The notes under the pieces were generated by a model. It searched no databases and was not told the origin of the DNA. It saw nothing but the letters and a program-made list of their open reading frames with translations. The translations under genes were made by a program, and so were the position numbers. Positions 11,901 through 24,553 of a stretch of DNA of 64,000 bases are shown in pieces. This DNA is from Lucifuga dentata (Eukaryota > Chordata > Actinopteri > Ophidiiformes > Bythitidae), in assembly GCA_014773175.1 (NCBI GenBank), contig VXCM01002060.1:11881-75880 (forward strand). Reading direction: 5' to 3'. Each line of letters starts with the position of its first letter. The stretch's first letter is position 1.

Positions 11901-14900
11901 GACGCTCAAAATATTTGCACAAATTATTCTCAGCTGTATTTTAGGTATTTTTACACCGTGTCACAGTTCACTAGTATATACTAATATGACAAGACCACAC
12001 AGTGAACTTTCACTATTCTGTCTGTTAAAAACTCCTCAAGCCCCTTGAAACTTTCTTAAGGACTTGTAGAACTTTCCCAAGGACCAGGCACATTCTCAAG
12101 CAGCTTCAAACTCTAAACAGTGGAACCTGGACCTTCCTCATGAGCCTTGCAGACTGTATTGTGGCTGTAGTTTGTTCTCCATGATGGTTCACCTCATCCA
12201 CTACGTTTACATGCACATTAAAAGTTGAATTAAAGAAATACATGTATATTTTTAAACATCATGTAAACACTGATCAACACAAACTGATTAACATGAATCC
12301 TGGTGCTGCATGTGAAGACAGAATGATCATTAAAAATATGACAAATTCAGTTAAACCACAAATCAAACCTGATCAACATTTTGCTTCTGCTGCCATCTAG
12401 TGGCTGAACATTGTTATGCCACAAAAAAATGCCTTGTACTCACAAGAGCTGTTAAAATTTGTTAAATTTGTAAAATTTGTTATATATTTGATTATCAACT
12501 TATTTTAATAATTCTAAATTTAAATGATAATTGTATTTAAGGTCTTGTATGAACGTCTGCATTCTGTCTGCATTTTTATGCCTCTACATGCTATGCATGG
12601 AAAAATAAAAAGACTATTTAAAAAAAAAAAAAAAGGATCTCTTATCCCGACTCCAGAGGAGTTTGTTTTAGAGTTTGACTCACTTAAATGTGAGATGTGT
12701 TTACAGTTTAAAGGCCTGCAGAGAGCTTTAAGTGTGAATTTCAGACTCTGTCACACATTCAGAGGTAAAAACAGACTGGGTCTTACGTCTGGTAGATGTT
12801 GTGGAGCTGCTGATCCAGGGTCAGGTTCTTACTGCACAGGTACGCCGCCATCTCAGCCATGACCGCTGCCGAGCTGACGCCGTCTTTCTCAGGCACCATG
12901 TTGCCGCACAGAAACCCTGAAGAAGAGGAACAGCTCCCAGCATCAACACTGAGCTCTGTCTTTTTTCTCCACTGCAGGTTCAACCACTCCTCATCTTCAT
13001 CATCTTTACTACAGCATGCTCACTGGGACAGAGTGGAGTACTGCTAACAACCAAACTGAAAAGCTCAACCATCTGCACCAGAATGAAAAACAAAAGACAA
13101 AATGAAACTTGGTTACCAATTGACTCCTCGAAAGCAAAGATGACGTGGTTTCCTGTTTTGGCAAGCTCATGCATTCTGTTTCCAATCCATTTGAACCCAG
13201 GAAGCGTTTCCTGTTGGACAGAGAGAAAGAGAGAGAGAGAGAGAGAGACAAGAGGTCAGGGGTCAATTGTTTATTTAAAGTAGAACAACACTGATTTTTC
13301 CACATCAAATTCAGTTTGCTGGTCATGAGGAACTCTATTCAGCATTAAAAGCACTGAAAAATGCTTTTGTGACTATCATGAGCAAATCAAGTGCAAATCC
13401 CAGCAAGCACTGAATGCACCACAATTAAATTTGCAGAATCACCACTGGTGAAAGTCAGAAATTTTGAAAATGTGACAAAATCATTTCAAGACTCATTACG
13501 TGATGTCACTAACTTTGAAGAAAGGTGAAAAAAGTTTTTAACTTTTTTAACTTTCTAAAAAAAACTATGAAAGCCTTCAAAAATCAGCATCCTTTTGAAG
13601 CATTTTATATGCATTTTATCCCTATTTTAATAGAGGAAATTTTTATTTGTACTGAAAAAATGTGTGTAATTTAAGTTCAATAATTTGAACATCATGACAG
13701 ATATGAACATTCTGTTGATACCTATTCAAACTGAGTATTATGAAGTTTGATGCGTTTAGATTGAAGCATGCTGAAGTAGCTGAGTTCCGAAAATATGAAA
13801 AAATTTTTTGATTTTTTTTAACTCACAATTTCTTCAAACTGTGAAAAGTTTGAACAATCAGAATCCAATTGTAATAACTAAAGGTCTTGTGAGTATTTTA
13901 AAAGTTGAATAACTTTGCTAGGCAAAAGTATAAAAGAGTGAGAAGAGCTGAAAGAATGGAAGATTTGAAAGTGATGTGAATATTTTCTCATTCATTTTAA
14001 ATGGGCCAAAACATTTTAAATAATGTTCTTCATAGTTTTCAAATTTCAAATAATTTGAAAACTATGAAGAGTCTGTAGACAAGCAAACATGACTTATGTT
14101 GGCTGAACATTTTGAAGTTTGTTAGAAGTTTCTAGGTTGAAGTTTGTGGAACTAATTAGGGGCAAAATATGTACAAAAGAAAAATAATACATTGCAAATA
14201 ACAATTAATAAAACTTTTTAGATAATGATAATTCACAACAAATGCAGAGAAAAGCAAAGCTGGTTTAATTAAAGTCAGCCTATTTGGTAGTTTTTCATAA
14301 ATCTAACGTCCAGTCAGTTTATCTGATATATTGATATTTTTAACAGATTAAGCTTTTTGATAAGAGAATATCAGAGAGTCCGTCTGCCTGAGAAGACTAC
14401 CTCAGGGGACAAAAACGCATGAACGTATGGATTTAAAATGATTTGATCTTTAATTGGGTTGTTATAATTTTACGTGGTAAACTGTGGTGAGTAGTGTAAT
14501 CAATCTACAAGCGGTTCTCTGATTGACAAAACTGTAAAATTATACAAATAATTTGATCATTATCAGCTGTTATCCGAAGACTTGAGCTTAGAAATGGTTT
14601 GTGCAGAAAAACACCTCTACCTGAGAGGACGACTTAAAGTGACAAATAACTGTAAACTTCAAGATTTATAATGAAGCTGCTTGTTAAGCTTTGATTTTTA
14701 TTTCACCTGGACTCATAACAGCTAATTTGAATTTGATTTATTTTGTTGCACAGAAAAATTGCACAGAATTAGTCAAAACTGCAAAAGCAATCACAAATCA
14801 TGGATTGATTGGTTAAATTTGCATAAATTATTGCATTTGCAAAATCACAAATTCCTGGGGGAACAAGTAATTTCTTGCCATTTCAGCCAGATTGTCTTCA

Positions 14901-16578
14901 CGGTTCGAGATGGAGACATTTTCTGAGGTAATAGCGTACAGAGGTGTGTCAGACCTCAAAGTGGAATCCCTCGATGCGCGCGAAGGCCTGCAGGATCTTC
15001 GAGGACACAGTAGTGGCCAACATGTAGACCCTCTGAGTGTCTGCGGGATCTGGGTGAGTCTCCTTCCAGTTAAAGAACATCCACCAACCCAGCAGAGCCG
15101 CCAGCTCGTTACCTGAGAACACCTTCCAGCCACATCTGAAATACAATGCACCAGAGATAAGCCACACCCTCTCCTAGTAAAACCACACCCTCAAGTAAGC
15201 CACAAGTCCCCTTCGTAAATTTATACCTCCTCCAAGTGTCCTGCGCTCCCTAAAAAAAACCACACCTGCTCCAGCTATACCACATTTTCTGCAGGCTAAC
15301 ACAAACTTCCCCAGGTGAACCATGGCTCAGTGCTGAGCAGTGTTTCCTCATGGTCTGGCATCTTTCTGCAGGTTCTCCTCATGTTTGCTTTTTTTTTTTT
15401 TTTTTTANTTTTTTTTTTTTTTTTTTAAAGCTGAACAGATTAAAGCTTTAATTTCATGTATTTAAGATGTCGTGATTTAGTTTTAACCGTGTCGCTTCAC
15501 TGCAGTGCCAAATGTGACGTTACCTGTCAGACTGCTCAGCTACGGCCAGACGGTCTGCATCAGGATCCGTCGCCAGCACGATCCGAGCATTTTCCCTCTC
15601 AGCAAGATGAAGAGAAAGCTCCTGAAAGATAAAAACAGTTATTTAAGTTCTATTTTTCAGTTTCCTACGTAAGCTGCAGCACGCTTCATCTGAACACACC
15701 TGTCCGACTTGGTCAGGAAGCAACTGTGTTTCTACCTTTTCAGAATGCCCACACGGAGAGGCTGGGCAAAAAGCCGCCTTCATAGTGAGGGGAGGTGGGG
15801 GTGGTGGTGGTGGTGGTGGTGTGTGTTTTTGTAATCTAAATGCAATTAATCATATAAATGGGGAAAACACACGTGAGTGGTTATGAACAGGGATTCTGTG
15901 TCTTCTGTGTGTTTTTGTGTCTCCACTCCATTATAAACGGAGATATAAACAGGGATAATGAGACATTATTTTTAATTCTCTCTTTGGAGCGTGGACACAG
16001 TGACTGGAAAAAAAAAGTTTGAGACAGAAATTAAAACCCTCCACACTTTCACACCTTAACACACCTGGCCATCGCTATGTGAAGTGAGAGTGGCTGGAAG
16101 AGTCAGAAAGTTACATATTGTGTGGAACGCAGTCTCCCGTCAATTGACCACCACTTCTTACTCTCTGACAGGCATGACAGAGGAAGCGCAATGCGGCCTT
16201 TACACCAACAAATGTAGACAGTCCGCAGACACCAGCATCCATAAGATCCATTTTAAATAATGTATGTTGCATTAAATGTCATCTGTGTAAACAAACAAAT
16301 GAAGATAACTATATAATCCATTATTAACTATCTAGCCTGTAAAGCACAGACAGAAGATGACATCTTCCTCCTACCAGGACGGACTCCCCCTCCTCCGGGT
16401 TTGGGATTCGGACTGAGGAGAAGTTGGGGTCAGGGTCTTTCTGCTCGGGGACAGGGATGGGTGGAGCAAAGCCAAAGGTCCTGAAGGCCTGCTGGACAAA
16501 AACATGGCCGACACCATGGAAGGACGAGTGGATAAACTTCAACGGACAGCTCCTGTTCAGATCTCTAACAGAAAGAAG

Positions 16579-16625
<47 letters not shown>

Positions 16626-19600
16626 TGGTCAGCAGGACAGATAGAAGGCTTTTACACTTTGTGTTTAATCAGTCATCTCACAATGCTCCATGTAAATATG
16701 AGTTTCTTCAGTTTACATTTAAGATTGATTAAGAATGTCTCAAGTCTGAATATAAAGAAAAACAAACCAATTACATCACTGGAAAACAGCAGATCAAAGC
16801 TGATGTGGACCTCACAGCAGATCCTCCTGAGCCATTTACAGGACCATACCAGCGATCGTGCATGTTTGAGCCTAATAGATACAACCAGCATACATGTTAC
16901 GTTATTGACAACCAATTTACAAAACTTAAACCCATATTTTAGTTGATGTGTTATTTTGCCAAATCCCCAAATATTTCAAAATCAAATGTTTAGGTGATAC
17001 ACCCACTTAAAATTCAATGTTTCACCTGCCAACACTTACGCATGATTGTAGATGGCACAGTCCTTAGAAGGCTTTCGTTAAAAGCCGTCTTCTCCTGAGG
17101 CTATATTTCCTGGCAGAGAAATACATTGTTCTTCTCTGAGCTTCCATGTAGCTCCATGTTGGATCGGTTAAATAAAGTTACTTCGGCAGAAAAACCAAGT
17201 TGTTTGCTGTGATGTATTACTTATCTCAAGCGTGTTTCATGTTTCTACAAGTTGATTTTTATAGCGTACTGGAATGAACTGAAACCAATGGCAGTCTGGA
17301 AGATAGCGAAAAAAATCTAAAATTTACCACTAAATTGCTACATTTTGGGAAATGGTTAGTAATGTAACAAGTATACGGATTGTATATATTGGGCTCAAAC
17401 ATGCAGAATCACCAGAATGATCCTTTAATATCTCACTAGAAGAACAGCACATAAAGACATTTAAACATAACTGAAACTATTTAAGGACTTGAATTTAAAC
17501 CCTTGATACGTCTCAACTTATCTTGTAATAACTGACAAGAAACACCAGAGGGAGCTCCTGCTACACCACAACAACACAGCAGCATGCTGGTCAACAGGAC
17601 CACTTTATGAGGAAGAGGGACTCCCTTTCCTCCTATGCTTCTCCTTTTACTTATGAAAGCAGAGGGGGAATACGCTCCTCCCAGCTATGGAAGCAGGAGG
17701 TGGGGGGATCGAGCTCCACCTCTTACCTGTGGAAGCAGAGGGAGGCAAGCTCCTCCATGTAGCAGCTGTTGATCCAGGCCAGAGGGTCAGTCCTGAGGGA
17801 GCAGCTCTCCACCAGCTCCTCCTCCCAGCAGGACGAGCTCCAGGGCTCCAGCTGCTCCTCGATGCTCCGCAGGATCTCCTTGTCATGAGGGGAGGAGATC
17901 TGAGCCCCATTACACCAGTACACCTGCAGAGGGAAGCAAGGCATCATGGGTACGGACCACAGGTGCTAAATTCAGGGAATTGCCAGTTTCTCAAAACCAC
18001 TGATTAAATTCTTAGCAGCAATTAATAAGTTATTAACATTTGTAATTAAGGGTTAACTCTAACTTTAATTAAAATAGGAGAATGGAAGCAAAGTCCCATG
18101 ATGGAAGATATGAGCTCTAATAAAAATAAGTATGCAAAAAAGCAACACCTCCAATTAAATAATTAGGTCATTTCAGCCATAAGGACTTACTTACATGCAG
18201 TAAAACATGTTAAATGTAAAACATGATTTGTAAAAGCAGCGTGTAAGAACCTGCGTGCAGAGTTTGACTCGTGACAGCTGCTGTGGGTGTTCATGGCTGA
18301 CTGACCTTGTAGCCGTTGTCCTCTTTGCGGTTGTGCGATGCGGTGATCATCACTCCGGCTGCTGCACCCAGCTTCCTGACGGCATACGGCTGAAAAATAA
18401 AACTGAACCTGAGGCGCATTATTTAATGTCATTAAATACACTGATTACTGAACAGCTCCTGACCCATAAAGAAGTGAGCAGTTCGGAGGGAGTTTTTGAT
18501 TCTAATTACAATTTCACAGGCTGCTGTCCATGATTGTGCTTTGAACTGGTTTCACCTGATTTGGCCCATCAGGCTTTCACCTCTTAACAAACATGAAAAA
18601 GGTTTTAGCTGGAATCCGTTTGGCCTCAGATGATGTTGTCATATCAGGAGTGGAGGACTTTTTGATAAAATCCCTGCAGCATCGAGTTTGAAGGCGATTA
18701 TGATGGAAAAATAAACAACTGAAACACCTCTAATTTAGAGCTTTCTGTGAAGGCACGCTACAGGTCAACCTGTATGTTTCTCATAAAGTTTTTATAATAA
18801 AATTTTAGAGAGCCTTGTGAAAAACATGTAAGATAAGTTGTCATATCTACTTTTTATACTGATATCAGTACTGATCTTAAAAATCTGAATCAGTCAGATG
18901 TGATACTGACATCATGATATGTGTGTTGTATTTTTTAGTCATTTATAAAAAGTTAAAGCCCTCATCAGCCTGGATGGACAGATTAAAACACACATACATC
19001 CAGCTACGCCTCAGACGAAAGCGACATGTTTGTGTTTTCTTACCACGTATGGTGTGGGGACGAAGGTGGAGAAGAGATGAACAGGAACGTCTCTGCTCAG
19101 CATCACGGCCGCCGTCATCTTGGCCAGACTGAAACACAAACAACCACATTCAATGCTAGGCTGCATTCAGGACGATTAAAGGACCGTGCTGGTGCTTTTG
19201 CATGCACAATACACAAACTGCATACACATTACATTTCTGCCAATCATTTTCCAAAACATATTACTGGAATGGTAAATATTAGAATTGTTTCTCCTACCTT
19301 CCAGACTGCCATTGAACATTTGAGTTTGAAAAATTAGGGGATTTGACAAAATAACATGAAAACTAAAATAGTTTTATGTTTTGGCCACAACTGCATCACA
19401 TTTTCTGCGTGCCTACTCAAGCGGCCAAGTCCGCATTCAGCATAAACAGCCTTACCTGGTGTCAGTCAAACCCGCATGAGGGAAGGGCAAATGTAGATGA
19501 GTAACAAGTGTGTAGAAACAGAGCTTGTTCAGCCCTCCATGTGTAGAAACACACTGATTGCTTTGTTTTGAGGAAGGCAGTTTTCCCAGATTACATGGAT

Positions 19601-22600
19601 ATCAAACATAATTGGCCAAATCATTTACAGGTACCAAACTTGGTTTAGTGGATTGGTGAGTAACGAAGGACAGTTTTGGAGTTTGTTTACTCGGATGAAG
19701 TCATACAGGAGCTGGATTTCATTTTTGGACAATGTGCTTTGAAAGTTTATTGGTGAATATCTGGTTTTTGGACCCACAAACTAACTACAAACTTCACAAG
19801 ATAACAAGATAAGCTACTTCTAGTGTGTAACATATACATTCACCTATTCTATAGTGAATTTTAATATTTAAATCCACTGCCATGAGGTCTCCGGTGATCA
19901 TAATACACTCCCTGGTTTTGATATCACACCCTTGGGATATCAGTATGACAAAAGGTTGATTTTCGTGTTTTCTTTTTGTTTTTTGTTACCGCTGGCTGCT
20001 GCAGCCGCTCTCCTCCTGTCCTCTGGTGTCAAAGCCAACAACCACTCCTCTACTGCAGAAATCTGGAAAACACCTGGACAGGTACGAATACAAACCCTGC
20101 AGAGAGAGAAGAAAAGAGCTTTTTTTTTTTTTTTTTTNTTTTTTTTTTTTTTTTTTGTCTGATCCGTGTTGATTGGATCACAGCAACGTTATTTATGCTT
20201 TGTTGTGTTGGTGTGTTATTGTGTATGTGTAGCTGCTGTGTGTGTTGTGTTTTTGTCTGACCTGTGTTGACTGGATCACAGTGAGGTCGTTGATTCGGGA
20301 GAATCCAGCTCCCATTGGTGCCCTGAGTCCCGCTGTACCAAAGCTCATCCTGGAGCCAAGCCTGGTCTTCAGCTCGTCCACGTTACCCGCCGCCAGCAGA
20401 GCCTCCACCTGAGACCGGGTCTGCCCGTTCTACACAAACATACACACATANCCCGCCGCCAGCAGAGCCTCCACCTGAGACCGGGTCTGCCCGTTCTACA
20501 CAAACATACACACATACACACACACCGTTAAACCCCAAAAAACATACAACCACAACACTCTGCACTGTTTTCATGCTTTGTTAGCTTACTAGTAGTAGCA
20601 GCTAACATAGCTTAAAGGACCATACCAGTGGTTTTACATGTTTAAGCCATAAATACTACATTTTCCAAAACATAAAACTAATATTTAAGTTTTCCTGTTA
20701 TTTTTTTCCAAATCCCATAATCCCTTAAAATCAAATGTTCACCTTAAAATTCAATGTTTCACCTGCTAACACGTACATCTGAATGTAGAAGGGACAGTCA
20801 TTTTAATTTCTCAGTAAAAGCCGTCTTGTCCTGGGACTATATTCCCTGGCGGAGACATAGATTGTCTTTTGTGCAGCTCTGTGTTGGATCAGTTAAAGTT
20901 ACTTCAACAAAAATAATAATGTTTGGCTCTCTGTGATGGATTACTTTTCTCAAACATGTTTCAAGTCTTTACAAGTTTATTTTTGTAACATAATAGAATG
21001 AACTGAAACCAATGGTAGCCTGGAAGGTAGGAAAAAGAATGCTAATATTTATCACTCCAGTAGTATGTTTTAGAAAAAGGTTGTCAGTAATGTCATGCTT
21101 TATATATATATATAAAAGTGGTTTTACTGCATTCATATGGTTTGTGGAGGGGGAATTCATTTTCTATACTTCCCCAGATTAACCTGAAGGTTTCCCAAAC
21201 CTCTGAGGAGCTACACAGATGGTTCAAGTAGAGATCAGTGTCAGTGTTTGTGTGTACATGTGAATCTGCTGCTGACATTTACACTGGAGGTCACACACAT
21301 TCATGGAGGCTGTGACCTTTGCACACCAGGGGTACCAAATTCACTCACCTCAGTGTTCCTATACACAGAAATTAATCAACGGCCCATCAAAACACAAGTC
21401 TGAATTTTTGCATTTTTTTTTTCATGTTCCTGATTTTATATAACATTATGCAAAATGCTAAAAACCTATTTCATTCTCTGATACCAAATTATATCCCAAC
21501 AAATTACCATGGCAACATTTTCATGTCATGTATTCCCTGGAAGAGACATACATTTTCTTCCTTATTGCTCCATGATGGATCAGTTAAATTAAGTAACTAT
21601 GACAAAAAAAAAAAAAAAATNAAAAAAAAAAAAAAAAAATTAATGGACATTGTGTTTGCTGTGATGGATTATTTATTTCAAGCGTGTGTCAAGGCTCTAC
21701 AAGTTAATTTTTAAAGTGTACTGGAAAAGAACTGAACCAATGAAAATCTAGAAGGTAGGAAAAACAATTCTAACATTTACTGCTCCGTAGTATGGTTTAG
21801 AAAATGACTGTCAGTAATGTAATGTGTATGTGGGTTGTATTTATTGGGCTCCTGATTTTGCATGTTTGCATACTCCATTAAAGGAGCATACTCCTTTAAT
21901 GCTGAAAAACAAGAGTCCAAAACACAACAGCTGAGTCACTTCTCTGTTTCTAACCGATGAATCAGTTTTCCCATCATGCCATAACTGCTTTCTGCTTCAC
22001 TTTCAAAGCTTTATTTTGACAACCAAATGTTATTTTCATCACGTACTGTTTGTTTTGATGGTCTATGTATTTATATATTGTATTTATTTGGTTAAAATTA
22101 TTTTATATTCCATTTCCTAATTTTAATTTGATGCCAAATGCTCTCTGTAGAAATAGTGTGAAATTGCACTGATGTAATTTGTGTCTATTTATTAATTACT
22201 AACATATTTATATGTGTTTGTTAAGCTACTTGGTTAATGAAGAAGTGTCTAAAACCTGTCTGTGTGCTCACTTTGTGGGTCTGAACATGAAACTGGAGCT
22301 CAGAAAAAGAGAATCTGCCCTCTTCTTCCTGGGAAGATTGGAGGATAAGATGGCAGCATCATTCATCTGTAAACCCTACAGGCCTGATGCTGACTAACAC
22401 ATGCTGAGTCACGCTGCGTGTTAAACATCTGTTAAGCCACGCAGGTAACCCCCACAGGTAACCCCGTGTCCCAAACTGCTGCTGACCGACCTGCAGCTCC
22501 GCAATGCGGCCAGAGCACACCAGCACTCAGCGGAGGTCAGCCCACCCACGCCGCTGAGTGCCCCCACGCAGAATTCCATTTTCAACATGTCCGTTTTATA

Positions 22601-23173
22601 ATTTATTTCCGTACGACGTGCGTACATGGCACCAAAATACAGGACTTGATATATTTTCTCAAAATCGACTCAAATGGTAAATTCGGTATGCATCATTTCA
22701 ACACAGAAGCCCTTTCGAAGATAAAATTTAGTCTTTCAACCTCTTATATGTTCCTCCTTTTCTTAATCCACAGAATTAAACCGCATCAGAATGGAGTAGC
22801 GGATAGCGTCCACTAATTTACAAAGTTTATTTTTTACAAACTTTTACTTTTTTATATGTACACCGGTATTACCAAAATACCATAATCGAACGTAAAATAT
22901 GTTAATCTGTATTCTATTAAGTCTGTGTTTGTTCATATGTAATATTAACGTTAAACTGCTGGATTTTTCAGTTAAGTTCGACAGTAACGTCTCCTTCGTC
23001 CATGTGAAGTGGATGAATTTGGCACACCTGTCCGCTCCTGGAACACTAACGGACAGACTCACCTGGTCCCATGTTAACCACTGGTGAACCGCCTTGTCCA
23101 GCTGCGGGTCTCCGGTGCTTTGGCACCGCACGTTGGCGTTTAAATCCCCGTTGAGCCCGTTATTGTCCCCCAT
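8945..23173 (-). CDS. pgm2l1: Glucose-1,6-bisphosphate synthase (phosphoglucomutase 2-like 1), 14 coding exons, 623 aa
   Basis: Alpha-D-phosphohexomutase family enzyme that makes glucose 1,6-bisphosphate, the phosphoglucomutase cofactor, from 1,3-bisphosphoglycerate; cytosolic. Exons 1-14: 23063-23173, 20262-20429, 19990-20096, 19044-19128, 18306-18389, 17727-17923, 16375-16564, 15524-15621, 14955-15135, 13117-13210, 12787-12916, 10989-11178, 9216-9349, 8945-9047. All joins keep frame with GT-AG sites. Motifs: catalytic TASHN with S175, metal-binding DPDADR (333-338), sugar-binding FEESIG, phosphate-binding RSSGTEPK (569-576). [10 protein letters not shown] in exon 3 and the C-terminal [13 protein letters not shown] match PGM2L1 better than PGM2, and the length equals the human protein's 622. 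The ATG at 23173 is the first in frame; the codon at 23215 is GTG. Exon 2 is partly duplicated at 20452-20495 by an assembly fault. Introns hold many MITEs. Confidence 0.93.
9650..9928 (+). mobile_element. Rex3 3' end, plus strand, in pgm2l1 intron 13
   Basis: Second Rex3 fragment, 5'-truncated at SQLRWFG and running through [18 protein letters not shown] and LLSLLPPRP, then a stop and GATAATGGATGGATGGATGGATG at the end, the (GATG)n tail typical of Rex3. It is nearly identical to the 3.9-4.3 kb copy, so at least one insertion is fairly recent. Confidence 0.85.
10010..10498 (+). mobile_element. MITE-A copy 2
   Basis: Nearly full length in pgm2l1 intron 12. The left tip is eroded (GTGCATCTTTGAGCC); the right end is TGGGCTCAAACAT ... 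CCGGTATGGTCCTTT. The internal TTAAATAAAGTTACTT and CCTGGAAGGTAGGAAAAAC blocks are shared with the other copies. Confidence 0.8.
11270..12786. other. pgm2l1 intron 11, mostly repeat-derived
   Basis: No coding exon. A short AAGAACCTC-type patch sits at about 12020-12125 and an A run at 12620-12634. The rest is AT-rich sequence in which I recognise no element with certainty. Confidence 0.4.
13221..13249. repeat. (GA)n microsatellite next to pgm2l1 exon 10 acceptor
   Basis: On the minus strand it reads (CT)n and supplies most of the polypyrimidine tract of the acceptor just before exon 10. Confidence 0.8.
13270..14900. other. AT-rich repeat DNA in pgm2l1 intron 9
   Basis: No exon. Many short phrases such as TTTGAA and AAAACTATGAA recur. 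A perfect 17-bp inverted repeat lies at 14028-14044 and 14053-14069 with an 8-base loop. Likely a decayed MITE. Confidence 0.4.
15671..16206 (+). mobile_element. MITE-B copy 1 (GCTGCAG ends) in pgm2l1 intron 7
   Basis: Begins GTAAGCTGCAGCACGCTTC and ends GAAGCGCAATGCGGCCTTTAC, roughly 20-bp imperfect inverted ends. The interior (AAAAAGCCGCC, TTAATCATATAAA, AAATTAAAACCCTCCACAC) matches 34.65-35.19 kb throughout. Short and without coding capacity. Confidence 0.65.
16578..16623. repeat. (GA)n microsatellite at pgm2l1 exon 7 acceptor
   Basis: About 40 bases of GA starting 14 bases from exon 7. On the gene strand it is a (CT)n polypyrimidine tract ahead of the AG acceptor. Confidence 0.8.
16836..17428 (+). 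mobile_element. MITE-A copy 3, full length (593 bp)
   Basis: In pgm2l1 intron 6. Left end TTACAGGACCATACCAGCGA, right end ACCAGAATGATCCTTTAA. It contains all internal blocks of the family and is one of the best copies for defining its length. Confidence 0.85.
18546..18762 (+). pseudogene. mariner transposase C-terminal remnant
   Basis: Translation with shifts gives pieces of the mariner C-terminus: a HxxxxNMKK-like block from AACAAACATGAAAAAGGTTTT, then GGACTTTTTGATAAAATCC and the terminal TGATGGAAAAATAAACAACTGA. The same sequence occurs reversed at 40.6-40.9 kb. It has frameshifts and stops and is dead. It lies in pgm2l1 intron 4. Confidence 0.6.
19176..19383 (+). mobile_element. MITE-A copy 4, short internally deleted form
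   Basis: Left arm ATTAAAGGACCGTGCTGG runs directly into reverse-oriented right-arm sequence (ACTGGAATGGTAAATATTAG, CTTCCAGACTGCCATTG), so the element has lost or rearranged its centre. In pgm2l1 intron 3. Confidence 0.65.
20386..20516. repeat. 65-bp duplication around an N, inside pgm2l1 exon 2
   Basis: Bases 20386-20450 recur exactly at 20452-20516 with one N at 20451. The copied block contains the 5' part of pgm2l1 exon 2 and its acceptor. It is almost certainly an unmerged contig overlap; the second partial exon should not be annotated as a real exon. Confidence 0.85.
20612..21095 (+). mobile_element. MITE-A copy 5
   Basis: Left end TTAAAGGACCATACCAGTGG in pgm2l1 intron 1. It keeps the internal blocks, but the right terminus is replaced after GTCAGTAATGTCATG by a short (TA)n. 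Confidence 0.8.
21505..21900 (+). mobile_element. MITE-A copy 6, rearranged end, with assembly gap
   Basis: Right two thirds of the family plus a scrambled end: TATTGGGCTC runs into CTGATTTTGCATGTTTGC and then TTAAAGGAGCATACTCCTTTAA, which joins the two tips. An A run with an N at 21621 interrupts it. Confidence 0.65.
22400..22840. other. pgm2l1 intron 1, GC-rich patch
   Basis: A GC-rich stretch at about 22440-22570 stands in AT-rich intron. It includes CACTCAGCGG and CCGCTGAGTG as a 10-bp inverted repeat with a 17-base loop (22525-22561). I see no coding exon or known family. Confidence 0.35.
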
Positions 23174-23580
23174 TTCGACGGACCGGCTAGCTAAGACCTC
23201 TCCTCGGTACACCACAAACAGGCCATGTGAGGACCCGCCGTTAGCTCACGTCCAGGCGGGGGGAGTTTTATTTTTAGCGGGACTGTTCGCTTCCAGCTGT
23301 CAGCTCTTAACTGCCCCGAATCCAAAAACTCACGCACATCTCTTCTTTGTGTCCACGAGACGAAATGACTCGTATGGTCAGCGTTACAAACGGTGGCTAA
23401 TGTTAGCTACACAGGTTAGCCAATGTTACAGCAAGCAGCAGATAGCATCCAGGAGCCAACACCAACCTCGAATATCCTTTATTAACTTTAGAAGTTATTT
23501 TGGCTTTTACAGTTCAGGGAGAGGTCAAGTTACCGTCAATGTAACACAAAGGACTTACGACCAACTTTCAAAATAAAGCT
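23174..23580 (-). promoter_or_regulatory. pgm2l1: pgm2l1 5' UTR and promoter region
   Basis: Sequence upstream of the pgm2l1 ATG. The first 120 bases are CpG-containing (GGCGGGGGGAG on +), with no obvious TATA box, which fits a housekeeping-type promoter. Start site not determinable here. Confidence 0.4.
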
Positions 23581-23627
23581 CTTACTGCCGAACACGTGTG
23601 TTTTGTTTTTTTTTCTTTTGCAAAGCA

Positions 23628-24028
23628 TACCGGTCATTTTTCATATTTGAGTAATTACAACCCGCATAAATGTTACATTGCTGATAACTATTTTCCAAAA
23701 CATAAAACTGTTTGCCAAATCTCCTAATTTTTTTTTCAAAATCAAATGTTCATGTGGTACACCCACCAAATGTAACACCTATGTACGATTATAGAAGACA
23801 TTGTAGATTGTAGATTTTTAATTTCTCTTCTCCTGGAAGTATACTCCCTGCCAGAAATATACATTTTCTTAACTGACAACATTTACCAGACGTGTTTGCT
23901 ATCTCAAGAGCACGTCTCAAGTNAATATACATTTTCTTAACTGACAACATTTACCAGACGTGTTTGCTATCTCAAGAGCACGTCTCAAGTCTCTACAAGT
24001 TGATTTTTGTAGCATACAGCTTTTAAGA
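23628..24028 (+). mobile_element. MITE-A copy 7 with artefactual internal duplication
   Basis: Left and central parts of the family between pgm2l1 and lipt2. It contains an exact 67-bp duplication, 23856-23922 and 23924-23990 around the N at 23923, so its apparent length is inflated. Confidence 0.7.
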
Positions 24029-24057
24029 TCATGTTGGAGTCCTCCCATAATGGCAAC

Positions 24058-24192
24058 TTTTACTTCAACATTTTTACCATGAAACCTATTTCGTGATAAA
24101 AGAAAATGTTCAAATTCAATCTTCNTTTTACTTCAACATTTTTACCATGAAACCTATTTCGTGATAAAAGAAAATGTTCAAATTCAATCTTC
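24058..24192. repeat. 67-bp duplication around an N (assembly artefact)
   Basis: 24058-24124 equals 24126-24192 with an N at 24125. Same type of unmerged overlap as elsewhere in the window. Confidence 0.85.
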
Positions 24193-24199
24193 AAAAAAT

Positions 24200-24518
24200 G
24201 AAGTCTACATACATACAAATCCTGAGTAACAAGTAAACAAACAACAATTTAGTTATAATTAAAAAGAATCAACTATAATTCACACATACATATAAAATTT
24301 CTTGAAATAATTCTGAATGCCAATTGCGTTAACACTTTGAATTTTAGAAAATTAAGGTATTGTACTAATTCAACAGGTAATTAATTAAAGGTAGAGATTT
24401 ACATTTATGAACATATAACATAACAATTAACATGATCAAATTAGTCATAAAATTTATTTGCTGATTGTTATTTAAGATGTGTTAATATTCTAATATTAAC
24501 ACATCTTTAAAAAAAAAA

Positions 24519-24553
<35 letters not shown>

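Noticed and set aside
20452..20516. A second copy of part of pgm2l1 exon 2
   Set aside because: It is exactly identical to 20386-20450 across a single N, like five other sites in the window, so it is an assembly artefact and not an exon duplication.
8945..23173. Calling the mutase PGM2
   Set aside because: FDTRGQ after VVVG, the PEEGESVL block and the C-terminal end fit PGM2L1; PGM2 has different residues at these places.
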